64,000 nt of DNA from Pseudomonas neuropathica (GTDB lineage: Bacteria > Pseudomonadota > Gammaproteobacteria > Pseudomonadales > Pseudomonadaceae): NCBI RefSeq assembly GCF_015461835.1, contig NZ_JACOPX010000003.1:310001-374000 (forward strand), given 5' to 3'. The notes under the pieces are model-generated. The model was given only the letters and a program-made list of their open reading frames with translations, had not been told where the DNA came from and did no database searches. Made by a program: the position numbers and the translations under genes. This document shows, piece by piece, positions 18,217 to 25,839 of this stretch. Each line of letters opens with the position of its first letter. Positions within the stretch are counted from its first letter, which is position 1.

Positions 18217-18633
18217 TCAGATGGAGGGTGTCAGCTCCATCGCAATCATCGGCTTGCTCCGCGCATACCGGCTCAACCGCTCCGCCATCGCCTGGGGCAG
18301 GGCCGGGTCGAACGTGAATCCGCGTCGCTCATAAAAACCGCGCAAATCCGGATGGCAGAACAGCCACACCGGCTCACTCACATCCTGCACCGCCGCTGCG
18401 ATCAACTGCGCTGCAATCCCCTGCTCACGACACCCCGGATCAACAAACAGCCCGGTCAGCCATTGTCCGCCGGACACGGGGCGCAAGCACAGCGCGCCAA
18501 CGATCTCTCCCCGCCGTGCGACCCAAAGTCGCGCATCGCGAACAGCTTTCATCGAGGATTGGTGGCTGCGGTAAAACTTGTTCATCAACGGCCATAATGA
18601 CTCGTCGAGCAGGCTGTATTGAGTGTCGGGCAT
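18217..18633 (-). CDS. GNAT family N-acetyltransferase
   Basis: A 138-residue single-domain acetyltransferase. The acetyl-CoA loop is in LTGLFVDPGCREQGIAAQLIAAA (59-81), where the Q/RxxGxA pattern is kept, and PDLRGFYERRGFTFDP is the C-terminal GNAT motif B. The substrate cannot be assigned. It converges on def across a REPIN and is divergent from a small lysine-rich protein gene. Confidence 0.85.
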   Translation of the reverse strand: MPDTQYSLLDESLWPLMNKFYRSHQSSMKAVRDARLWVARRGEIVGALCLRPVSGGQWLTGLFVDPGCREQGIAAQLIAAAVQDVSEPVWLFCHPDLRGFYERRGFTFDPALPQAMAERLSRYARSKPMIAMELTPSI

Positions 18634-18735
18634 GGGATCGGACTGTCGGCGTGCAAAGCGCCGATTATAAAAGAACGTACGGCTCTGGATAGGTGTATAC
18701 CTGACCTCACATCCCCTGTGAGTGGAGTACGCATC

Positions 18736-18846
18736 ATGTCCAAAGGTATGGATTCAAAGAAAGCGGCGAAGAAGAAACCGGCCAAGACTGCGATTGAAAA
18801 ACGCGCAGAGAAGAAAGCCAAGAAAGTCGACATCTTCGGTCACTGA
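18736..18846 (+). CDS. Small lysine/alanine-rich basic protein, 36 aa
   Basis: ATG 18736 opens a 36-codon frame whose product (12 Lys, 6 Ala; MSKGMDSKKAAKKKPAK at the start) ends in KAKKVDIFGH. Similar tiny Lys-rich proteins are annotated in other Pseudomonas, from memory. A stem-loop directly follows the stop. GTGGAGTACGCATC upstream provides a GGAG ribosome site. It could bind nucleic acid or ribosomes, but that is only suggested by charge. Confidence 0.65.
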   Translation: MSKGMDSKKAAKKKPAKTAIEKRAEKKAKKVDIFGH

Positions 18847-18857
18847 TCACGCCTTTC

Positions 18858-18880
18858 GGGAGCCCGGTTCTCGGGCTCCT
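18858..18880 (+). terminator. Stem-loop after the small basic protein gene
   Basis: GGAGCCCG and CGGGCTCC form an 8-bp stem with a five-base loop, 12 bases past the stop. There is no T run, so termination is uncertain. Confidence 0.5.
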
Positions 18881-18958
18881 GCCTGCATCCGAAAATAATC
18901 TGCAAGATTGCACTGCGTCGTTGCACAGAAGGGGACGATCCCCGTTCCGAGCAACGCC

Positions 18959-19900
18959 ATGCCCCATTACTTCGACGCCGCCCATCGTCAGCAGATCGAA
19001 ACCCTGCGCCAACGTTTCACCGCCCGTACCGAGTGGCCGACCTGGCTGTTGCTGATTGGCGTCTATGCTGGCTGGTTCGCCATTGTGCTCAACAGTCACT
19101 GGCTGGGCCGTGCCTTGAGCACGCTGTTGCTGATCCCGCTGCTGGTGTTGTGGCTGTCGGTGCAGCACGAGTTGCTGCACGGGCATCCGACGCGCTGGGT
19201 GCGCTTCAACAAGATCCTTGGCTACGCGCCTTTTGCCGTGTGGTATCCGTACACGCTGTATCGCGACAGCCATTTGTTGCATCACCGCGATGAGCATCTG
19301 ACCGTGCCCGGCGTCGATCCGGAAAGCCGTTACCTGACCCGCGCTGGCTGGCAGGGCAGTTCGCTGTTTGAACGCAGCTTGCACTGGTTGAACAAAACCG
19401 TGCTCGGGCGCTTTGTGATCGGTGCTCCGCTGGCGCTGATGGCGCTGGCCAAAGAAGAGTTGCTGCGGCTGAAGAATGGCGAACGCCAAGCCTGGTTGAT
19501 GTGGCTGACCCACGGCCTGTTCACGTTATTGATGCTGTGGTTCGTCGCCCGTTTCAGCGCGCTGCCGGTATGGCATTACCTGCTGCTGATCAGCGTGCCG
19601 GCGCTGTCGATCGCGATGATCCGCTCCTACTACGAACATCGCCCGCATGTGCAACCCGAGCAGCGCACGGTGTTGAACGAAGCGGGTTGGCCGTGGCGCT
19701 GGTTGTTTCTGAATCTGAATTTTCATCTGGTGCATCACGACTTGCCGAAGCTGGCATGGTACGACTTGCCGACGGTTTACCGAATGCATCGCGAGCAATG
19801 GATCGCACGCAGTGGCGGGTTTCTGGTCCAGGGGTATGGCGAGTTCTGGCGGCGCCATGGCTTCAAGCCAATCGACAGCCCACAGCACCCGTTCCACTAA
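18959..19900 (+). CDS. Membrane fatty acid desaturase
   Basis: A 313-residue integral membrane di-iron desaturase with the three histidine boxes: HELLHGH (70-76), HLLHHRDEH (105-113) and HLVHH (256-260). Hydrophobic segments near 28-46 and 55-69, and in the middle of the protein, span the inner membrane. The substrate (fatty acyl lipid or another long chain) is not evident. ATG 18959 lacks a strong ribosome site; a TTG at 18908 would add 17 residues. A REP and then a PhnD-like gene follow on the same strand. Confidence 0.85.
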   Translation: MPHYFDAAHRQQIETLRQRFTARTEWPTWLLLIGVYAGWFAIVLNSHWLGRALSTLLLIPLLVLWLSVQHELLHGHPTRWVRFNKILGYAPFAVWYPYTLYRDSHLLHHRDEHLTVPGVDPESRYLTRAGWQGSSLFERSLHWLNKTVLGRFVIGAPLALMALAKEELLRLKNGERQAWLMWLTHGLFTLLMLWFVARFSALPVWHYLLLISVPALSIAMIRSYYEHRPHVQPEQRTVLNEAGWPWRWLFLNLNFHLVHHDLPKLAWYDLPTVYRMHREQWIARSGGFLVQGYGEFWRRHGFKPIDSPQHPFH

Positions 19901-19922
19901 TCTCAAGAACACTACCGACCCC

Positions 19923-20011
19923 TGTGGGAGCGAGCTTGCTCGCGAAGGCGGCTTATCAGTCCCAAATGTTTTGAATGACACACCGCCTTCGCGAGCAAGC
20001 TCGTTCCCACA
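19923..20011. repeat. REPIN-like palindrome, family B (TGTGGGAGCGAGC type)
   Basis: TGTGGGAGCGAGCTTGCTCG plus CGAAGGCGG faces its inverse (one mismatch) with about 30 bases between. It lies between the desaturase and PhnD-like genes; it differs from the other family B pairs in having the GTGGG ends outermost. Confidence 0.9.
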
Positions 20012-20040
20012 TTGGAAAATCGTTGTATGGGAAAGCACTG

Positions 20041-20832
20041 ATGACCCAACACCACACCGAACTCCTGATGTACGTCGCCCCCGAGCCAATCCGCGCGGCC
20101 AATGAACGCTGGATTGCGCGCATTCTCGAGCAACTTGGCCACACCCGCCTGAGTGCTGAAGGCCTGTCATTGCCCGAACTCTGGTTATCCCCCGATCTGC
20201 TGCTCACACAAACCTGCGGCTATCCGCTGATGACGGCATTGCGCGGACAAGTGCGCATCGTCGGGCGGCCCCGTTACGAACTCCCCGACGCCAGCGCCGG
20301 CAACCATTGCAGCCTGATCCTCGGCCGCGCTGACGACCCTCGCAAAACCTTGGCAGAGTTCCGCAACAGTCGCGGGGTGATCAACAGTGAGGACTCCAAC
20401 AGTGGCATGAACCTGCTGCGTCAGCGTCTGGCGCCACTGAATCAGGACGGACAATTCTTTGCCTCGGTCGGCATCAGCGGCGGCCATCGCGAGAGCCTGC
20501 GCTGGTTGCGCGAACACCGCGCCGATCTGGCCGCCATCGACAGCGTCACCTACGCCTATCTGGCGCAACATGCGCCGGAAGAAGTCGGTGCCTTGCGGGT
20601 GGTCGCGCGCAGTGCCCTGAGCCCGACCTTGCCGTTCATTACCGTCGGTAGCGCTACGGATGAGCAGATCGAGCAACTCCGACAGGTAATGAATGAAACC
20701 TTGCGCGAACTCCCTGATGTCGTGGAGACCTTGGGATTACCTGAGGTGCTTGCGGCTAGCGAGAGCGATTATCAGATCCTCCTCGACTATCAGCGTGAGG
20801 CTGAAGGACTTGGCTATGGGCGCTTGCGCTAA
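20041..20832 (+). CDS. PhnD-like solute-binding-fold protein without a signal peptide
   Basis: The 263-residue product has the type-2 periplasmic binding fold of PhnD-like phosphate/phosphite/phosphonate binding proteins: SPDLLLTQTCGYPLMTALRG (about 50-69), then RGVINSEDSNSGMNLLR and FFASVGISGGHRESLRWLREHRADLAAIDSVTYAYL. Unlike transport proteins it starts MTQHHTELLMYVAPEP with no secretion signal, so it is probably cytoplasmic. No permease or ATPase is nearby. The stop codon TAA lies in the first bases of a REP element. It may form an operon with the desaturase upstream. Confidence 0.75.
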   Translation: MTQHHTELLMYVAPEPIRAANERWIARILEQLGHTRLSAEGLSLPELWLSPDLLLTQTCGYPLMTALRGQVRIVGRPRYELPDASAGNHCSLILGRADDPRKTLAEFRNSRGVINSEDSNSGMNLLRQRLAPLNQDGQFFASVGISGGHRESLRWLREHRADLAAIDSVTYAYLAQHAPEEVGALRVVARSALSPTLPFITVGSATDEQIEQLRQVMNETLRELPDVVETLGLPEVLAASESDYQILLDYQREAEGLGYGRLR

Positions 20833-20898
20833 AGATCGCAGCCTTCGGCGGCTCCTACAGGGGATCGGTGCAGGAGCTGCCGAAGGCTGCGATCTTTT
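20831..20898. repeat. REP palindrome, family C
   Basis: AAAGATCGCAGCCTTCGGCG and its inverted partner CTGCCGAAGGCTGCGATCTT surround about 25 bases. Its first two bases are the last two bases of the stop codon of the PhnD-like gene. Confidence 0.88.
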
Positions 20899-21020
20899 GA
20901 TTTTTTATTTGTAAATGGAATATAAAAATTCGTTTTAAGTATTTTTAACGAATAAGGCGCCTTGCTACGATCGCGCCACCGGAACACCGGACATTCAGCG
21001 ACCCTTAACCAGGAGCCCCC

Positions 21021-21548
21021 ATGTCCGGCGCCGAGCTTTCCCATCGCAACACCTTGGACGATCTGTTTCGCGCCCACTATCGCTGGCTCTGTGCTTATCT
21101 GCGCGGTCATCTGCACGACGCGGCCGGCAGCGAAGACATCGCCGCCGAAACCTTTGCGCAATTGCTCGAAGCCCCGGGGCTGAGGGCCATCCGCGAACCT
21201 CGCGCCTTGCTGACGACCATCGCCCAACGCCTGCTTTATCAGCGCTGGCGACGCGGTGATCTGGAGCGTCGTCATCGCCAGCAGCTTGCTGTCGATTACG
21301 CCGTTTCGCCTGAAGACCTCGTCACGCTATCGCAAACCCTCAACCGCCTCGATCACAGCTTGCAGCGCCTGCCCGACAAGGTCCGCACGACATTTCTGCT
21401 CGCCCGCATCGACGGCCTGACCTACCCGCAAATCGCCGCCGAGCTGGGCATTTCCCAGCGCTCGGTCAGCGAGTACATGAGTCGTTCCCAAGCGCTGTGC
21501 GATCGCCACAGCGCCAACCAATCCCTGCAAGACAAGAGGTCCGCATGA
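21021..21548 (+). CDS. ECF-family RNA polymerase sigma factor (FecI-like)
   Basis: A 175-residue sigma factor with only regions 2 and 4: NTLDDLFRAHYRWLCAYLRGH...AEDIAAETF-like region 2 (about 10-75) and LPDKVRTTFLLARIDGLTYPQIAAELGISQRSVSEYM region 4 (about 117-153). FecI-type factors are normally followed by a fecR anti-sigma gene and a TonB receptor. Here the stop overlaps the ATG of a betaine-type binding protein (ATGA), and no anti-sigma gene is seen nearby. The TAACCAGGAGCCCCC leader gives a good ribosome site. Confidence 0.88.
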   Translation: MSGAELSHRNTLDDLFRAHYRWLCAYLRGHLHDAAGSEDIAAETFAQLLEAPGLRAIREPRALLTTIAQRLLYQRWRRGDLERRHRQQLAVDYAVSPEDLVTLSQTLNRLDHSLQRLPDKVRTTFLLARIDGLTYPQIAAELGISQRSVSEYMSRSQALCDRHSANQSLQDKRSA

Positions 21549-22558
21549 GATCGATCAAAACCCTGCTCGGCACGTCGTTGCTGGCGTTGAGCCTGAGTGT
21601 CGGCGCTGTTTCGGCGACGGAAAAAACCGCGCCGATCCACTTTGGCGACATCACCTGGGAGAGCGGTAGCTTTATCACCGAAGTGCTGCGCCTGATCGTT
21701 GAAAAAGGCTACGGCTACCCGACCGACACGTTGCCCGGCAGCACGGTCAGCCTCGAAGCAGCGCTGGCGAAAAACGATATTCAGGTGATCGGCGAGGAGT
21801 GGGCCGGACGTAGTCCGGCGTGGGTCAAGGCGGCCGCCGAGGGCAAGGTATTTGGTTTGGGCGATACGGTAAAAGGCGCGACTGAAGGCTGGTGGGTGCC
21901 GGAGTATGTGATCAAGGGCGACCCCGAGCGCGGCATCAAAGCGTTGGCACCGGAGTTGAAATCTGTGGCCGATCTGCCGCGCTACAAAGACGTGTTCCGC
22001 GACCCGGAAGATCCGTCTCGCGGGCGCTTCCTCAACAGCCCGACCGGTTGGACCTCGGAAATCGTCAACAGCCAGAAGCTCAAGGCCTATGCGCTGAACG
22101 ACAGCTTCGTGAATTTCCGCACCGGTTCCGGCGCGGCACTGGATGCCGAGGTGGCGTCGTCGATCAAACGCGGTAAACCGGTGTTGTTCTACTACTGGTC
22201 ACCGACGCCGCTGCTCGGCCGATTCAAACTGGTCAAACTGGAAGAACCGCCGTTCGATGCCGAGGCTTGGAAAACGCTGGCCGATGCCAACAATCCCAAC
22301 CCCAAGGGCACCCGTTCGATGCCGGCGAGCCTGGCGATCGGCGTGTCGGCGCCGTTCAAGGCGCACTACCCGGAACTGGTGACGTTCTTTGAAAAGGTCG
22401 ATTTGCCGATTGATCTGTTGAACCAAACATTGGCCGGGATGAGCGAAAAACGTTTGCAGCCGAGGGTGGTGGCAGAGGCGTTTTTGCGTGATCAGCCGCA
22501 GGTCTGGAAGCCTTGGGTGCCTGCGGATGTGGCGACCAAGGTGGCTGGAAGTCTGTAA
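21545..22558 (+). CDS. Glycine betaine/proline-type ABC substrate-binding protein (OpuAC domain)
   Basis: A 337-residue exported binding protein; signal peptide with a probable cut after VSA at residue 24. The mature part shows the OpuAC pattern: IHFGDITWESGSFITEVLRLIVEKGYGY near 29-56, EEWAGRSPAWVKAA, EGWWVPEYV and KRGKPVLFYYWSPTPLLGRF, which includes aromatic residues that could cage a quaternary amine. No permease or ATPase gene is adjacent. Its ATG shares the ATGA overlap with the preceding sigma factor gene, so translation is probably coupled. Confidence 0.88.
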   Translation: MRSIKTLLGTSLLALSLSVGAVSATEKTAPIHFGDITWESGSFITEVLRLIVEKGYGYPTDTLPGSTVSLEAALAKNDIQVIGEEWAGRSPAWVKAAAEGKVFGLGDTVKGATEGWWVPEYVIKGDPERGIKALAPELKSVADLPRYKDVFRDPEDPSRGRFLNSPTGWTSEIVNSQKLKAYALNDSFVNFRTGSGAALDAEVASSIKRGKPVLFYYWSPTPLLGRFKLVKLEEPPFDAEAWKTLADANNPNPKGTRSMPASLAIGVSAPFKAHYPELVTFFEKVDLPIDLLNQTLAGMSEKRLQPRVVAEAFLRDQPQVWKPWVPADVATKVAGSL

Positions 22559-23123
22559 GTCATTTCTGTTGTTTTTGTAGCGCTATAACTTTTGCCTTCG
22601 CGAGCAAGCTCGCTCCCACATTGGAATGCGTTTCTCCTGTGGGAGCGAGCTTGATCGCGAAAGCGCCTGCCCCGGCAACAATTCTCCCCGCGCTGAACCG
22701 TTTCTTGTGCAAAAAGTGCCAGATACTGGCCGACTAGTGGCCTTGCGCAAGGCTTGCCGCTGGCTATGCTTCCTGTAACTAACTATGTCGACCGTCATGC
22801 AAAAAATGCCGGATGCACAGCGTTGGTCCGTGAATTCATGCTGCCAGAGTGCGCAAGCCAAGGCACCGACACTGAACCAACAAGGAGCGTCGCTTACATG
22901 GAAGTTCTTCAACGCGTTAGGGCTGGCCCGCGTGCGGGCTATCAAGAGAAGGATGTCTTGATTAGAGCGTCGCTGCATGGACGCTCCGATTGATCATCAT
23001 TTATCACCTGACAACTTCCTCCCGTGGAGGAATGCGTGTGCCTGTTCTGTGGAACGTAGTGGTGGATCGTGAAAGAACTGAACTTTCATCAAATCAAAAG
23101 TCCGCGCGGAAGGTGATACAACC
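22559..23123. other. 565-base gap with a REP pair, a possible tiny ORF and stem-loops
   Basis: After the family B repeat at 22596-22665 there is no convincing gene. A 31-codon frame (22898-22993) starts 10 bases after AAGGAG but has ordinary, unfamiliar composition. CCTTGCGCAAGG at 22741-22752 is a perfect palindrome, and TTCCTCC-CGT-GGAGGAA (23016-23032) is a stem that hides a GGAGG in front of an ATG at 23032. This could be the leader of the downstream chemoreceptor gene. Confidence 0.45.
22596..22665. repeat. REP pair, family B, divergent orientation
   Basis: CTTCGCGAGCAAGCTCGCTC is followed, about 18 bases after its end, by GTGGGAGCGAGCTTGATCGC. The right copy has a base change (TTGATCGC for TTGCTCGC). 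The GTGGG ends face inward, opposite to the copy at 19923. Confidence 0.85.
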
Positions 23124-24443
23124 ATGTTCAACCTACATCACAAGGCTGACCTGCAGGAAATCGAGCGCTTCAGCTGCGCCCTGACCGAGGCCAATGCCAA
23201 GTTGGCGGCGATCAGCCGTTCGATGGCAATGATCGAGTTCAGCCCTGACGGCATCGTTATCGATGCCAATGAAAACTTCTGCAAGACCATGGGCTACAGC
23301 GCCGATGAGGTGCGCGGCAAACATCACCGGGTGTTTTGTGAAGAGGCTTTCTATCGCAGCGAGGAGTACGCCAAATTGTGGCGTGACCTGGCTCGCGGTG
23401 AGCCGATCAGCGGGACTTTTCTGCGCTTGAACAAGGCCGGCAGGGAGGTTTGGCTCGAAGCCAGTTACATGCCGGTGTATGGCCCGGACAAGCAAGTCAG
23501 AAGCGTGATCAAAGTAGCGGCGGACATCACCGCGCGGATCAACAAGGAACATGAAGAAGAAAGCATGCTGGCCGCGATCAGCCGCTCGATGGCGGTGATC
23601 GAGTTCACTCCGGAAGGCAATGTCATCGCCGCCAACGACAACTTCCTCAAGACCATGCAGTACTCGCTCAACGAAATCGTCGGCCATCATCACAGCCTGT
23701 TCTGCCATCGCGCCGAAGCCGAGTCCTCGCAATACAAGGCATTCTGGGCGTCGCTCAATCGCGGCGAATATCACTCGCACCGTTTCGAGCGCAAGAACAA
23801 GTCCGGGCAGATGGTTTATCTGGAAGCGTCGTACAACCCACTGTTCGACGCCAAGGGCCGCCTGTACAAAGTGGTGAAATTCGCCAGCGACATCACCCAT
23901 CAGATGACCACGTTGCAGAACGCTGCCGAATCGGCCCACAGCACCTCGGTACAAAACGACGCCTGCGCGCAAAAAGGCTCACAGGTCGTGCAGCAAACCG
24001 TGCAGATCATTCAGGACATTTCCCGCGACCTCAACGAAGCGGCGGCGAGTATCGATGCGGTGAGCAAGCAATCGGACATCATCGGCACCATCGTCCAGAC
24101 CATTCGCGGCATTGCCGATCAGACCAACCTGCTGGCGCTCAATGCCGCCATCGAAGCGGCGCGAGCCGGTGAACATGGACGCGGGTTTGCCGTGGTTGCG
24201 GATGAAGTGCGCAGTCTGGCGGCGCGAACCAGTCAGGCAACCTTGGAAATTGTCGAGGTAGTGCGCAAGAACCATGACCTGTCGCTGAGCGCGGTGTCGA
24301 GTATGCAGTCAAGCCTGAGTCGCACCGGGCTAGGTGTGGAGCTGGCGAATGAAGCAGGGGAGGTGATTCTGGAAATTCAGCAGGGCTCGCGGCATGTGGT
24401 GGATGCGATCAGTCAGTTCAATGAGACGTTGCAGTTGAATTGA
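23124..24443 (+). CDS. Soluble PAS-PAS methyl-accepting chemotaxis-like protein (BdlA type)
   Basis: A 439-residue cytoplasmic protein with two PAS domains (about 28-140 and 150-262) and a short methyl-accepting signalling hairpin (about 300-435) with the invariant tip [35 protein letters not shown]. There is no membrane segment or HAMP domain. The layout is that of P. aeruginosa BdlA, which promotes biofilm dispersal in response to c-di-GMP-linked cues, and of related PAS chemoreceptors. AAGGTGATACAACC precedes the ATG. A second protein of the same length and layout is encoded at 53379-54698. Confidence 0.85.
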   Translation: MFNLHHKADLQEIERFSCALTEANAKLAAISRSMAMIEFSPDGIVIDANENFCKTMGYSADEVRGKHHRVFCEEAFYRSEEYAKLWRDLARGEPISGTFLRLNKAGREVWLEASYMPVYGPDKQVRSVIKVAADITARINKEHEEESMLAAISRSMAVIEFTPEGNVIAANDNFLKTMQYSLNEIVGHHHSLFCHRAEAESSQYKAFWASLNRGEYHSHRFERKNKSGQMVYLEASYNPLFDAKGRLYKVVKFASDITHQMTTLQNAAESAHSTSVQNDACAQKGSQVVQQTVQIIQDISRDLNEAAASIDAVSKQSDIIGTIVQTIRGIADQTNLLALNAAIEAARAGEHGRGFAVVADEVRSLAARTSQATLEIVEVVRKNHDLSLSAVSSMQSSLSRTGLGVELANEAGEVILEIQQGSRHVVDAISQFNETLQLN

Positions 24444-24452
24444 AGATGCCAA

Positions 24453-24484
24453 GTAACAGCCCTTCGAAATTGAGGGGCTGTTAC
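24453..24484. terminator. Stem-loop between converging genes
   Basis: GTAACAGCCC and GGGCTGTTAC form a perfect 10-bp stem around a 12-base loop. It begins 10 bases after the chemoreceptor-like gene's stop and lies before the end of the minus-strand hypothetical. There is no T run, so it may be a weak bidirectional terminator. Confidence 0.5.
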
Positions 24485-24510
24485 CTGTAGGCATCAACAA
24501 GACAGCCGAC

Positions 24511-24939
24511 CTATTTTCGCAAATTGAAGTTTCCACGGACGTCTGCGAATTGGCTGTTGTCCAGCGATCTGGCGGTGAACTTGAAACTGCCCTTTACGGT
24601 GCCATTAACCAAATCTACTTCATCGATTGTGACCGAACCGCCCTCAGAAATTGAATCCCAGGAAGCACCCTGAAAGTTTTTCGGGTTGTAGTTGCCACCG
24701 ACGGCTCCTTCTTCGAAGGCGTAAGTCTGGTTTGCCTCGATTTTTTTAGCGATATAGATATCAATCCCCTGAGCGGTGAGGACTTCACTCGCCCTCCCGG
24801 CTATGTATGAATGGTCAGAATTTAAATCCATTACGAGCCGGCTGGTAGCAACCAGCTCTTCGCCATTGCCGTTCTCATTCACGTAGAGGGCAAAGTGTCC
24901 GCTGGCGTTGACAGCTGCATTTTTCATTTTATTGATCAT
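24511..24939 (-). CDS. Hypothetical beta-rich protein, 142 aa
   Basis: No named family is certain. The last third (GGSVTIDEVDLVNGTVKGSFKFTARSLDN) follows a pattern seen in small beta-sandwich proteins (hydrophobic strand, GTVxGSFxFTA, then GNFNL) such as DUF6252-like proteins. No signal peptide is seen. ATG 24939 follows AAGGAAGAAAGTC. It is more AT-rich than its neighbours, which may mean recent acquisition. It converges on the BdlA-like gene. Confidence 0.65.
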   Translation of the reverse strand: MINKMKNAAVNASGHFALYVNENGNGEELVATSRLVMDLNSDHSYIAGRASEVLTAQGIDIYIAKKIEANQTYAFEEGAVGGNYNPKNFQGASWDSISEGGSVTIDEVDLVNGTVKGSFKFTARSLDNSQFADVRGNFNLRK

Positions 24940-25096
24940 GACTTTCTTCCTTGTCGATAGTAGGTGGGAGCACGTCGACGCCAGGACGCGCTCGAGGTCA
25001 TACTTCGGCAAGCAGAATCCGCTGTCTACTGTCAGAAATTACAGGTAAAGGGGCTGATTACCGGTTAACCGATGAAAGGCGCAAAGCCCCAAACGG

Positions 25097-25122
25097 AAAA
25101 AAAGGCCCTCGTGGGGCCTTCT
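25097..25122 (-). terminator. Terminator of the 181-residue hypothetical gene (minus strand)
   Basis: Read on the minus strand, AAGGCCCCAC-GAGGGCCTT is a stem followed by a TTTTT run. It sits about 17 bases past the stop of the gene at 25139-25684. Confidence 0.8.
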
Positions 25123-25138
25123 TTCAATGTTATGAAAC

Positions 25139-25684
25139 TTAGAGCGCAGCGAGAAACTTGCCCGCCTGCTTGTCGCTGTCCTTCACATCGTTGTCTTTTT
25201 CCGCCTGCGCCAGCTTCATCTTGTCCTGCAAGCGCTCGGCAATCTCCTTGCCGATGGCCAGTTGTTTCTCCGGCGGCATGGCTTTGATGTCGTCCTCGGT
25301 CAGCCCCATGGACTGCAGGATACTGTCGCGCAGACGCTGCTCCGGCGTTTTGCTCATGTAATCCTTGAATTCGTCGGTGGCAGATTTTGCCGAAGCCGTG
25401 GTGGCATCAGTGGCTTGCAGGTTGACGCGGGTCTTGGCGAACGCTTCGTCGACGTTATCGCTGATGCGTGTGGCTTCGCTGACTTGCTGGGTGGCGATCT
25501 GTGTGGCCGAGTCCTGCACTTTGGCAGTGGCTTCGGCGGTTTGCGCCTGGGTCTGGTTTTGCAGGGTTTGCAGCATGGCGCCGTGCAGGCCACCTTGCAG
25601 ACCGGCTGCGGCGATGGACGTCGCATCATCATTCAGCGCTTTTGGCAGATGAATGATTTGCTGTTGTTTGGCACTGATCAACAT
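25139..25684 (-). CDS. Conserved hypothetical helical protein, 181 aa
   Basis: Unrecognised. The product is soluble, rich in Ala, Gln, Thr and Lys and predicted to be largely helical; a middle region of repeated AQTAEATAKVQDSATQIATQ-like composition could form a coiled coil, and the C-terminus (LRDSILQSMGLTEDDIKAMPPEKQLAIGKEIAERL) looks like a small helical domain. No signal peptide. I chose ATG 25684; an ATG at 25729 would add 15 residues. It lies upstream of a terminator on its own strand. Confidence 0.7.
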   Translation of the reverse strand: MLISAKQQQIIHLPKALNDDATSIAAAGLQGGLHGAMLQTLQNQTQAQTAEATAKVQDSATQIATQQVSEATRISDNVDEAFAKTRVNLQATDATTASAKSATDEFKDYMSKTPEQRLRDSILQSMGLTEDDIKAMPPEKQLAIGKEIAERLQDKMKLAQAEKDNDVKDSDKQAGKFLAAL

Positions 25685-25839
25685 GATGTGCGGACCTGTA
25701 GGTAATTGCTGACTCGCGTATCGCAGCAATTACCATGCCTTCTGAATAAATCCTTTCATTTCAACAGGTTGATCATTTATCAGGTGTTCGCGGCGGTCAT
25801 CCCTTGCCGATAAGCGGCAGAGGGTGACCGTTGCCACTC

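Noticed and set aside
22898..22993. 31-codon frame with an AAGGAG site in the gap before the BdlA-like gene
   Set aside because: Spacing is long (10 bases), the peptide is featureless and I see no support beyond chance.
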